Positions 25,425 through 33,600 of a stretch of DNA of 64,000 nucleotides are shown here, piece after piece. This DNA is from Variovorax paradoxus (GTDB lineage Bacteria; Pseudomonadota; Gammaproteobacteria; Burkholderiales; Burkholderiaceae_C). The stretch spans positions 6,200,001-6,264,000 of the forward strand of contig CP063166.1 in assembly GCA_016806145.1 (NCBI GenBank), written 5' to 3'. Made by a program: the position numbers and the translations under genes. How positions within the stretch are numbered: position 1 is the stretch's first letter; each line of letters begins with the position of its first letter. Below the pieces are notes generated by a model, which was given only the letters and a program-made list of their open reading frames with translations, did not search any database and was not told where the DNA came from.

Positions 25425-26129
25425 ATGGCCAGGAAAGCGCCACGCCGCACTGCACAACGCATTCTCGAAGCCGCGCTGGACCTGTTCAACCGCTTCGGGG
25501 AGCCGAACGTCTCCACCACGCTCGTGGCCGGCGAGCTCAACATCAGTCCCGGCAACCTCTACTACCACTACCCGGCCAAGGAAGAGCTGATCAACAAGCT
25601 CTACGAGGGCTACGAGACCGAGCTCGGCGAGCTGCTCCATGCGAGCGAGGGCATCCACGACGTGGAGGACGCCTGGTTCTTCATGCACAGCCTGTTCGAG
25701 CTGATCTGGCGCCACCGCTTCCTCTACCGCGACCTCAACGACCTGCTGAGCAAGAACCGGCACCTCGAGACCCAGTTCCAGCTCGTGCTCAAGCACAAGG
25801 TGCGCGCGATGCGCCAGCTGATCGCGGGCCTGGGCTGCGCCGGCCACCTCGAGATCGATGCCCACGAGGTCGACACGCTGGCGCAGAGCATGGTGGTGGT
25901 GCTGACCTACTGGCTCAGCTACGAGTACGTGCGCAACCCGCGCCAGGCGCTCGAGCCGGCCCATGCGCAGGCCGCGCTGCTGCGCGGCGCCCGCCACACC
26001 CTGCACCAGCTCGCGCCCTACCTCGGCGCCGAGCAACGGCGCCATTTGCTGACACTGGGCCGGGCCTACGGCGGCGAAGATGCCGCCAGCGGCTCCACGG
26101 CTTCGTCCCCCGCCGATATGGCCGCCTGA
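25425..26129 (+). CDS. TetR/AcrR-family transcriptional regulator (PhaD-like context)
   Basis: A 234-residue TetR protein. Helix-turn-helix residues about 12-58, with VAGELNISPGNLYYHYPAKEEL as the recognition region. The C-terminal part (DAWFFMHSLFELIWRHRFLYRDLNDLLSKN) matches the long-chain acyl-CoA-type TetR subgroup related to PhaD. GGGAG precedes ATG 25425. Its neighbours are a phasin and a thioesterase, consistent with control of fatty acid or polyester metabolism. The next gene starts four bases after its stop, so they are probably co-transcribed. Confidence 0.9.
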   Translation: MARKAPRRTAQRILEAALDLFNRFGEPNVSTTLVAGELNISPGNLYYHYPAKEELINKLYEGYETELGELLHASEGIHDVEDAWFFMHSLFELIWRHRFLYRDLNDLLSKNRHLETQFQLVLKHKVRAMRQLIAGLGCAGHLEIDAHEVDTLAQSMVVVLTYWLSYEYVRNPRQALEPAHAQAALLRGARHTLHQLAPYLGAEQRRHLLTLGRAYGGEDAASGSTASSPADMAA

Positions 26130-26132
26130 ACC

Positions 26133-26984
26133 ATGTCTCCCCACGATTTCAAACCCCTCCCGCTGATGCCCACGGCGACGGCCGGCGGCGCGCCCGGCGG
26201 CACCGGCTCCAGCCCCTGGGCGCCGCTGCCCTACGCCGACGTGCCGCGCTTCGATGCGCGCAGCCTGATCGCCCACTGGAAGCGCTTGCATGCCGGCCAC
26301 GAGATGCCGGCGCCCGAGCACAACGAGGCGCTGGCCGAGGGCTGGGCGCTCTATCACAGCGGCGAGTTCGAACGCGCCGCCGCCATCGGCCTGCTGCATG
26401 GCGCCGAGGGCCTGGCGCTGGCCAACCAGGCGACCGCGATCTATGCCAACTACCTCGAGCCGCGCGAGGCCGTGCGGCTCGCGATGTTTCGCCAGGTGGT
26501 GGAGCGCGCCGGCGCACGGGTCGCGGCCGAACCCGACGACTGCCAGGCGCTGTACTGGCAGGCCTATGCGATGGGCCGCTACAGCCAGGGCATCAGCGTG
26601 GCGCGCGCGCTCGCGCAGGGCCTGGGCACGCGGCTCAAGGAGGCGCTCGAACGCGTGATCGCGCTCGAGCCGCGCCATGCCGACGCCCACGTCGCGCTCG
26701 CCACCTTCCATGCCGAGGTGATCGACAAGGTCGGCGCGCTGGTCGGCCGCATGACCTACGGCGTGCGGTCCGAGACCGCGGTCGAACTGTTCGAGCACGG
26801 CATCGCGCTGCATCCGCACTCGGCCAGCGCGCTGATGGAGTACGCGCGCGCGCTGCTGATGCTGCATGGCGACGCGCGCATGGCCGAGGCCACGCGGCTC
26901 TACGAGAAGGCCGCGGCGCTCCAGCCGGCCGACGCGAAGGAGCGGCTGGACGTGGAGCTCGCGCGCGCCGGCCTGTCCGAGTAG
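26133..26984 (+). CDS. TPR-like helical protein of unknown function
   Basis: A 283-residue soluble protein without a signal peptide. It starts with a Pro/Gly/Ala-rich lead of about 40 residues, then consists of helical repeats. The parts WALYHSGEFERAAAIGLL and EHGIALHPHSASALMEYARALLMLHGD look like tetratricopeptide repeats, with at least three units between about residues 65 and 275. A similar arrangement is seen in conserved proteobacterial proteins of unknown role. Coupling to the TetR gene (three bases between stop and start) suggests they function together; a link to granules or lipids is only contextual. Confidence 0.8.
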   Translation: MSPHDFKPLPLMPTATAGGAPGGTGSSPWAPLPYADVPRFDARSLIAHWKRLHAGHEMPAPEHNEALAEGWALYHSGEFERAAAIGLLHGAEGLALANQATAIYANYLEPREAVRLAMFRQVVERAGARVAAEPDDCQALYWQAYAMGRYSQGISVARALAQGLGTRLKEALERVIALEPRHADAHVALATFHAEVIDKVGALVGRMTYGVRSETAVELFEHGIALHPHSASALMEYARALLMLHGDARMAEATRLYEKAAALQPADAKERLDVELARAGLSE

Positions 26985-27001
26985 GACGGCGCCGCGACCG
27001 A

Positions 27002-27030
27002 TGATCCGGTGGACGCGCGCGCGCGTACGG
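27002..27030 (+). promoter_or_regulatory. Candidate ECF (RpoE/ChrR-type) promoter of the lipocalin-photolyase operon
   Basis: TGATCC at 27002-27007, 18 bases, then TACGG at 27026-27030, six bases ahead of the lipocalin start. In Rhodobacter the RpoE/ChrR regulon uses TGATCC-like -35 boxes about 18 bases from a TAAG-like -10 box (established knowledge, recalled). The same layout precedes the sigma gene (30514-30542). The start codon is so close that transcription would begin at or just before it. Confidence 0.55.
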
Positions 27031-27035
27031 AGGGC

Positions 27036-27605
27036 ATGAACCCACCTTCCCTCGCCTCTTGCGTCGATCTCAAGCGCACGGCCGCCTGGCTGGCCCCTTG
27101 CCTGTGCGCCGCGCTGACGGCCTGCGCGACGCCGACGCCGTCGATCGCGCCGGCGCCCCAGGTCGACATCGCGCGCTTCATGGGCGACTGGTACGTGATC
27201 GCGCACATCCCGACCTTTCCGGAGAAGAACGCGTTCAATGCCGTCGAGTCCTACGCTCAGCGGCCCGATGGCCGCATCCAGACCGACTTCCGCTACCGCG
27301 ACGGCAGCTTCGAGGCGCCGGTCAAGACCCTGCATCCCGTGGGCACCGTGCGGCCCGACACCGGCAACGCGGTCTGGGGCATGCAGTTCATCTGGCCGAT
27401 CCAGGCCGAGTACGTGATCGCCGACGTGTCGGCCGACTACCAGAGCACCATCGTCGCGCGCAGCAAGCGCGACTACGTCTGGCTGATGGCGCGCACGCCC
27501 GAACTGACGCCCGAGGCCTACGCGCAGGCGCTGCGCAAGATCGAGGCGCTGGGCTACGACCTCGCGAAGCTGCGCCGCGTGCCGCAGCGCTGGCCGGAGC
27601 GGTGA
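27036..27605 (+). CDS. blc: Lipocalin-family lipoprotein (Blc-like)
   Basis: A 189-residue bacterial lipocalin. A signal peptide ends in the lipobox LTAC, so the mature N-terminus is a lipidated cysteine near residue 29. The lipocalin motif FMGDWYVIAHIPTFPEK is at about 48-64, and a second conserved element (YVWLMARTPEL) comes near the C-terminus. Blc-type lipocalins are outer-membrane lipoproteins that bind lysophospholipids or fatty acids and respond to envelope or oxidative stress. ATG 27036 has GGAGG directly ahead. The photolyase gene starts 13 bases after the stop, suggesting one operon. Confidence 0.92.
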   Translation: MNPPSLASCVDLKRTAAWLAPCLCAALTACATPTPSIAPAPQVDIARFMGDWYVIAHIPTFPEKNAFNAVESYAQRPDGRIQTDFRYRDGSFEAPVKTLHPVGTVRPDTGNAVWGMQFIWPIQAEYVIADVSADYQSTIVARSKRDYVWLMARTPELTPEAYAQALRKIEALGYDLAKLRRVPQRWPER

Positions 27606-27618
27606 GCAGAGGCTGCGC

Positions 27619-29175
27619 ATGATCCGCCGGCTGGTGCTGGTGCTCGGTGACCAGCTCGATGCCGACGCCGCGGCGTTCGACGGCTTCGACAACGCCCGCG
27701 ATGCCGTCTGGATGGCCGAGGTGGCCGAGGAGTCGACGCATGTGTGGTCCAGCCAGCCCCGCATCGCCCTGTTCCTCGCGGCCATGCGCCACTTCGCCGC
27801 CACCCTCGCGGCGCTGGGCCGCACGGTGCACTACGGCCGTCTCGACGATCCGGACGCGCACCCTGGCCTCGGACAGGCGCTGGCATCGGCCATCGACCGG
27901 CTGCGACCGGAGGAACTGGCGCTGACCGCGCCCGGCGACCACCGCGTGCTGCGGGCGCTGCGCGCGGTGGCGCGCGCGCACGGCCGGCCGCTGCGGATCG
28001 AGAAGGACCGGCATTTCTTCTGCACGGTGCGCGAGTTCGCGGCCCATGCCGCCACGCGCTCCACGTTGCGCATGGAGTTCTTCTACCGCGAGATGCGGCG
28101 GCGCCATGGCGTGCTGATGGACGGCGACGAACCGTGCGGCGGCCGCTGGAACTACGACGACAGCAACCGCAAGCCCTTCGGGCGCGGCGGCCCCGGTGAG
28201 TTGCCCGCGCCGCCGCGCTTTGAGCCCGATGAGCTCACGCGCGAGGTGCTCGCGCTGGTCGCGCGGCGCTTCGCCGATCATCCGGGCCAGCTCGAGTCCT
28301 TCGCCTGGCCCGTGACCCGCCCGCAGGCCCTGCAGGCGCTGGCGCGCTTCGTGCGCGAGCGCCTGCCCTTCTTCGGCCGCTGGCAGGACGCCATCTGGCA
28401 TGGGCAGCCCTGGCTCTGGCACTCCCAGTTGTCGGCCGCGCTCAACCTCAAGCTGCTGAACCCGCGCGAAGTGGTGCGGGCCGCGGAGAGCGCCTATCGC
28501 GGCGGCGACGTTGCGCTGGAAAGCGCCGAAGGCTTCATCCGCCAGATCCTCGGCTGGCGCGAGTACGTGCGCGGCATCTACTGGACCCGGATGCCCGGCT
28601 ACCTCGAACTCAACGCGCTCGATGCCCGGCTGCCGCTGCCGCGCTTCTACTGGAGCGGCGAGACCACGATGGCCTGCCTCGCCGACGCGATCGGCCAGAC
28701 CCTGGCGCACGGCTACGCCCACCACATCCAGCGCCTCATGGTCACGGGCCTCTACGCCCAGTTGCTCGGCGTCGATCCGAAGGCGCTGCACGCGTGGTAC
28801 CTGGCGGTCTATGTGGATGCCGTGGAATGGGTCGAGCTGCCCAACACGCTGGGCATGAGCCAGTCGGCCGATGGCGGCCTGATGGGAAGCAAGCCCTATG
28901 TTGCGAGCGGGCGCTACATCGAGCGCATGAGCGGCGGCAGCGCCTGCGCGAACTGCCGCTTCCGACCCGGCGAGCGCGTGGGCGAGAGCGCCTGTCCCTT
29001 CACGACCCTGTACTGGGACTTCCTGATGCGCCACCATGCGCGCCTCGCGGCCAACCCGCGCATGCGCATGCAGCTCGAAGGCCTCGCGCGCATCGACGCG
29101 CCCGAGCGCGCGCGCATCGCGCAGCAGGCCGCGGCGATCCGCGAGGTCGCGGCCAGCGGCGAGAGCGTGGCCTGA
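27619..29175 (+). CDS. phrB: Iron-sulfur cryptochrome/photolyase (FeS-BCP, PhrB-type (6-4) photolyase)
   Basis: A 518-residue protein of the DPRP/FeS-BCP family. It opens with LVLVLGDQLD. The four cysteines expected to hold a 4Fe-4S cluster are present at about 353, 443, 446 and 459; the last three have the same 3- and 13-residue spacings as Agrobacterium PhrB. FAD-binding and DNA-lesion regions include GWREYVRGIYWTRMPGY and AHHIQRLMVTG. It repairs UV photoproducts with blue light. It is downstream of a lipocalin and converges on an ECF sigma/ChrR pair, as expected for a singlet-oxygen or light-stress regulon. Confidence 0.94.
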   Translation: MIRRLVLVLGDQLDADAAAFDGFDNARDAVWMAEVAEESTHVWSSQPRIALFLAAMRHFAATLAALGRTVHYGRLDDPDAHPGLGQALASAIDRLRPEELALTAPGDHRVLRALRAVARAHGRPLRIEKDRHFFCTVREFAAHAATRSTLRMEFFYREMRRRHGVLMDGDEPCGGRWNYDDSNRKPFGRGGPGELPAPPRFEPDELTREVLALVARRFADHPGQLESFAWPVTRPQALQALARFVRERLPFFGRWQDAIWHGQPWLWHSQLSAALNLKLLNPREVVRAAESAYRGGDVALESAEGFIRQILGWREYVRGIYWTRMPGYLELNALDARLPLPRFYWSGETTMACLADAIGQTLAHGYAHHIQRLMVTGLYAQLLGVDPKALHAWYLAVYVDAVEWVELPNTLGMSQSADGGLMGSKPYVASGRYIERMSGGSACANCRFRPGERVGESACPFTTLYWDFLMRHHARLAANPRMRMQLEGLARIDAPERARIAQQAAAIREVAASGESVA

Positions 29176-29198
29176 GCGAGCAGGCCCGCCGCCGCTTC

Positions 29199-29855
29199 CT
29201 ACATGCCTATCAGGCCGGCCATCGCGCGCGCGATCGGGCTGTCGAAGCGCATCGATCCCTCCACCGCGGCCAGGCAGATGCATTCGCCGCCGCCCTGCAC
29301 GGTCGGCTGGTGATGGACGCTGCCATCGGCCACGTCGAAATCGCCGGCGCCGAACACCTCGCGGCCATCGTCGAAGGCGCCGTGCAGGATCTGCGTCCAC
29401 TCGCTGCCGCTGTGCGAATGCACGGGCAGGCCGCGGCCCTCGGCGATGCGCAGCAGGAACAGCCTGGCGCCGGGGTCCGACGGCAGGCGCAGCCGGCTCC
29501 AGCGCATGCCCGGGGCCAGGAAACGCCACCCGGTCGCGCTACAGGCCTCGAGGGCGCGCGGCCAGACCATGCCGGCCGGCAGCGCCGGCAGCGCGGGCGC
29601 CGGCCTGCGCGCGGGCACCTTGCGCGGCGGCGCGTCGATGGCGGCGAGCGTGTTGGCCAGGGCCTGCGGCGACAGCAGCCCCGGCTCCAGCTGTTCGAGC
29701 AGCACGCCCCCCGCGCACTCGAGCAGGCCGACGCGCGCGCGGCACTGCGCGCAGGCTTCGAGGTGCGTGGCCATGACCAGCGAAGGCCCCGCGGCCAGCG
29801 TGCCGGCCGCGAAGGCCAGCAGCAGATCGTCGCCGGGGTGGTGATGGATGGTCAT
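29199..29855 (-). CDS. chrR: ChrR-type zinc anti-sigma factor
   Basis: A 218-residue anti-sigma factor. The N-terminal zinc-binding anti-sigma domain has H31, C35 and C38 (THLEACAQC) and an upstream histidine at 6, the same positions as the zinc ligands of Rhodobacter ChrR. The C-terminal half (about 110-210) is a cupin with LPVHSHSGSEW as its metal site and a later VHHQP. In the known system ChrR holds the sigma factor inactive and releases it when singlet oxygen is present, the cupin being needed for release. It overlaps the sigma gene by 4 bases (ATGA). Confidence 0.94.
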   Translation of the reverse strand: MTIHHHPGDDLLLAFAAGTLAAGPSLVMATHLEACAQCRARVGLLECAGGVLLEQLEPGLLSPQALANTLAAIDAPPRKVPARRPAPALPALPAGMVWPRALEACSATGWRFLAPGMRWSRLRLPSDPGARLFLLRIAEGRGLPVHSHSGSEWTQILHGAFDDGREVFGAGDFDVADGSVHHQPTVQGGGECICLAAVEGSMRFDSPIARAMAGLIGM

Positions 29856-30508
29856 GGGGTTCCTTCGAGCAGCTGGCGCAGGCGCCCGATGGCGGCACGG
29901 ATGCGCGACTTCACGGTGCCCAGCGGCAGGTTCAGCGCCTGCGCGATCTTCGGGTGCGCCTGGTCCTCGAAGAAGGACAGGCGCAGGATGTGCACCTGCT
30001 CGGGCGACAGGCGCGCCATGGCCGAGCGGATGCGCGCCTCGTTCTCGCAGGCCAGCACCTGCTCGTCGAGCGCCGGCGCCGGATCGGGCAGTTCGGCCGC
30101 TTCGTCGTCGATGTCGGCCAGCAGGTGGTTGCCCTGGCGGCGCATGAAATCCACGCGCCGGTTGCGCGCGATCGCGAACACCCAGGTCGAGGGCGATGCG
30201 CGTTGCGGGTCGAACAGCCGGGCCTTGCGCCAGACGTTCACCATGGTCTCCTGCGTCAGTTCCTCGGCCAGGGCATCGCTGGCGCCCGCGAGCATGAGGA
30301 AGGATTTGACGCGCGGCGCGAAATGCTTGAACAGCGCGGCGAACGCCTGGCGGTTGCCATCGCGCGCGACGGCTTCGAGCCATTCGGCGAGCTGGTCAGG
30401 TGTCGGCACGGGTCTTTTTCGCTGGTCCTGGGTCACGATCGACAGCCAGGGCGATGGGGAACCGGCTGCGGCACTGGCAGCGATTATGGCTTTGGGGGCG
30501 GTGCGCAT
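29852..30508 (-). CDS. rpoE: ECF RNA polymerase sigma factor (RpoE/SigK type, ECF11-like)
   Basis: Sigma region 2 covers about residues 55-125 (ALFKHFAPRVKSFLMLAG to FAIARNRRVDFMRR), and region 4 (about 155-210) contains KIAQALNLPLGTVKSRIRAAIGRL. The pairing with ChrR identifies the ECF11 group, which in Rhodobacter and relatives switches on photolyase, lipid and redox genes under singlet oxygen. From ATG 30508 the protein is 218 residues; a GTG at 30436 would give 194, nearer the family length. The promoter element 30514-30542 ends so close to 30508 that this ATG could only be used leaderless, so the start is uncertain. Confidence 0.92.
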   Translation of the reverse strand: MRTAPKAIIAASAAAGSPSPWLSIVTQDQRKRPVPTPDQLAEWLEAVARDGNRQAFAALFKHFAPRVKSFLMLAGASDALAEELTQETMVNVWRKARLFDPQRASPSTWVFAIARNRRVDFMRRQGNHLLADIDDEAAELPDPAPALDEQVLACENEARIRSAMARLSPEQVHILRLSFFEDQAHPKIAQALNLPLGTVKSRIRAAIGRLRQLLEGTP

Positions 30509-30513
30509 GCCCG

Positions 30514-30542
30514 CTGTACGCGGCGGCCACCGGTTCGGATCG
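30514..30542 (-). promoter_or_regulatory. Candidate autoregulatory ECF promoter of rpoE-chrR
   Basis: On the minus strand, CGATCC (30542-30537), 18 bases, TACAG (30518-30514). It matches the lipocalin promoter candidate in layout: 37 bases from the -35 box to the end of an ATG in both, with GATCCG, GCGTAC and GGGCATG identical. ECF sigma genes commonly drive their own transcription, so the shared element is expected if this sigma controls both units. Confidence 0.55.
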
Positions 30543-30564
30543 CGCGGATGGGCAGGGCGGCCCC

Positions 30565-30590
30565 AAAAAAAAGCGCGCCCGCGGGCGCGC
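30565..30590 (-). terminator. Intrinsic terminator of the large secreted-protein gene
   Basis: On the minus strand an 18-base perfect palindromic stem (30573-30590; GCGCGCCC/GGGCGCGC) is followed by eight T residues (30572-30565). It lies 23 bases after the stop of the 1571-residue gene and before the sigma gene promoter, cleanly separating the two minus-strand units. Confidence 0.9.
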
Positions 30591-30613
30591 CCTCCCCTTT
30601 TCGACCGCGCCGC

Positions 30614-33600
30614 TCAGGGCAGCTGGGTCCAGTTCTGGTTGTTGCCGCCGTTGCAGGTCCAGGTGATCAGCGCCGTGTCCTGCGTGGTGGATCCGTTCGG
30701 GACGTCGAGGCAGGAGCCGGAGGCGCGGTTGCGCAGGGTCGAGCCGACCACCGTCCACTGCGTCGCGTTGCCGGCCGTGCAGGCCAGTTGCACCACGGCG
30801 GCATTGGTGGTCGCGTTGCCGCTCTGCGCCAGGCACAGGCCGCTGTGCTGCGCCACGAACTGCACGTAACCGCCGCTGCTGGTCACCGTGAACTTCTCGT
30901 TGGCGTCGTTGCCGCAGGGCCACTGCACCGCGGTGGCGCCGCTGGCGGTCGACACGCCCTTGATGTTCACGCACAGGTTGCTGGCGTCGGAGCGGATGCG
31001 CGCGACCAGCGGCGGCGCGGTGTCGAGCGAGCGCACGTACTCGCGCAGCGCCACCACATCGGCCGGCGGCAGGCCGTTGGCGTTGCCGTGGCCGCTGTCG
31101 AGCACAGCCTGCAGCGAGGCGGCCTGGCCGTTGTGGAAGAACGAGGTCACGCCCCAGGTGCCCGACAGCGTCGGCGTGTCGAAGCCCACGCCCGGCAGCG
31201 GCTGGTTGCCGCCCTTGCCCGACGAGAGCTGGATCGTGCCCACGTCGTGCCGCTGGCCGTCGCGGAAGGTGCCGCCGGTGTGGCAGGTCGCGCACTGCGC
31301 GGTGTTGAACACCGTCTGGCCGCGCGCGGCCTCCACGCTGAGGTTGCCGTCGGCCGCGCGCGCCGGGCTGCGCATGAACTTGTCGAGCGACGACAGGTAG
31401 GCCGCGAGGTCGTCGAGCTGCGCGTTGCGGCCGGCCTTGGGCGTGCCCAGCGGATTGGAGGTGGCCGCGAAGTCGGCATTGCTCAGGAAGCCGGTGCCGC
31501 CGAACTCGTTGCGGATGTCGTTCTCGAAGTCCTGCACCTCGTCGAAGTTGGCGCTCCAGTGCAGCCGGCCGTGGCTCATGCCGCGCCGCCCCTGCAGGCT
31601 GATGGTGCGGCGCAGGCCCTCGCCGCGCTGGGTGAAGTCCCACACCATGCCGTCGTCGCCGCCATCGGCATGGCAGCTCGCGCACGAGATGTAGTTGTCC
31701 TTGCTCATGCGCCGGTCGGCCGCGTTGTAGAACACCTGCTTGCCGCGCAGCGCGGCCGCGGCCAGCGGCTCGGTCGCCACGGTCTGCACGTTGCGCACGA
31801 AGACCGCCGCGTTGCTCTCCGAGGCCAGCACCGCCGCCACGTCGTGCACCGACACCGAGCGCGCGAGGAAGTTGTTGACGAACAGGCGCTTGCGCGCGGC
31901 GTCGAGGAACAGGCCGTGCGGCGCGCTGCTGGTGTCGATCTCGCCGCGAACCGAGCGCGTGTAGGAATCGACGATCGCCACCCGGTTGCCTTCCATCTGC
32001 GCCACGAAGATGTAGTCGCCCGCGGGCGAGAACAGCGCGGCGCGCGCCGGCGCGCGGTCGTCGAAGTCGATCTGTTCGCCGGCCACGTGGGCCGCCGACT
32101 GCAGGTCGACCTGCGACAGGATCGAGCGCACGGTCTGGTCGTGCACCAGGTCGCGACCGTCGCGGAAGCGGCCGCGCACGATGTTGTCCTTCTTCGAGGG
32201 CAGGATGGCGCGCTTGCCGTCGGGCGAGATCACGACCTGGCTCAGGTAGTTGGCCACGCCGCGCGCGCCGGCCTCGGTGTCGACGGTGGTCGTGTCCACC
32301 GGCAGCGCGATGGTCGACAGCGCGCTCATCGAGGCCAGGTTGACCTTGTAGAGCTCGCCGCCGGTCATCTTCGACTTGAAGCGCGTGACGTAGGCGATCT
32401 GCGCATCGCCCGTGACCGCGATGCCGCGCACCGTGCCGTCGAGCGGCAAGGTGGCCGTGACCGCGCCGGTGGAGGGATTGAAGCTCACGAGCCGCGACTT
32501 GCTCTCCAGCGTCAGCAGGCCCTTGGCGCCGTCGGGCGTGAAGACCACGCCGTAGGGACCGCTGCCGTAGTCGAACGGCACGGTGACCGAGACGCTGCCG
32601 TCGGCGGCGTTGAGCGCGACCAGCTTGTCCTCGCCCTGCACCGCGACCCAGACGCGGCCGTCGGGGCCGAGCGCCAGCGTCTTGGCCTCGCTGCCCACCG
32701 ACACCTCCCACAGCTTGGCCAGGCTCTGGGCGTCGATCGCCGCCACCGTGCCGCTGTCGGGATTGACCGCGTAGACCCGGTTCGCATCGCCCGCGATGTT
32801 GCCGGTGTGCCGCGGCGCGCTCGCGGTGACGGGCGCGATGATGGTCACGTTGTAGGTGTAGTAGGTCTCGCGGCCCGCGCTGTCCTTCACCGTCAGGGTC
32901 ACGGTGTAGTGGCCGGGCGTGGTGTAGGTGTAGCTGTAGCCGGCCTGGCTCGAGAAGGCCGTGACCGTGCCATTGCCGAAGTTCCAGCGGAACTGCGCGC
33001 CGCCGCTGCCGAGCGTGGCCGGGTTGAAGTTCAGCGTGCCGTTGACCACCTTCGGCCCGCCGCCGATGCCGGGGTCGCCGATGATCGCCTGGCCGCGCAG
33101 GGTCGCGACCTCGGCATCGCCGAGCACGCGGTTGAACACCCGCACATCGGCCAGCGTGCCCTTGAAGAAGTCGGCATTGCCCTGGATCTGGCCCAGCCAC
33201 TGGAACTTGGTCGAAAGGCCCTTCACGCCGGCGAGGCCGGTCGAGCTGGTCTTGGCGCCGTCGATGTACATGGTCTGCGCACCCGAACCGGCGTCGCGCG
33301 TGAGCACCACGTGGTGCCAGTTGCCGTCGTTGACCGGCGCGGTCGAGCGCGTGCCCGGGTTGTTGCCGGCCGCGTTGGCCACCGACAGGTTGAGCCGGCC
33401 CGTGTTGTCGAGCCAGCCCCAGAACACGTCGTCGGCGCCGCCCGACTGGTCGCGCCCGAAGATGCCGGGCGCGGTCCAGGCGTTGGCGCTGCCGTTCTGC
33501 GTGGTCTTCATGTAGAAGCTCAGCGAGGCGGTGCCGCCCAGCACGGTGGCCACGCCGTCGTTCTTGAGCTGCACGCCGCCCGCGCGGTTCGCGAAGTTCA

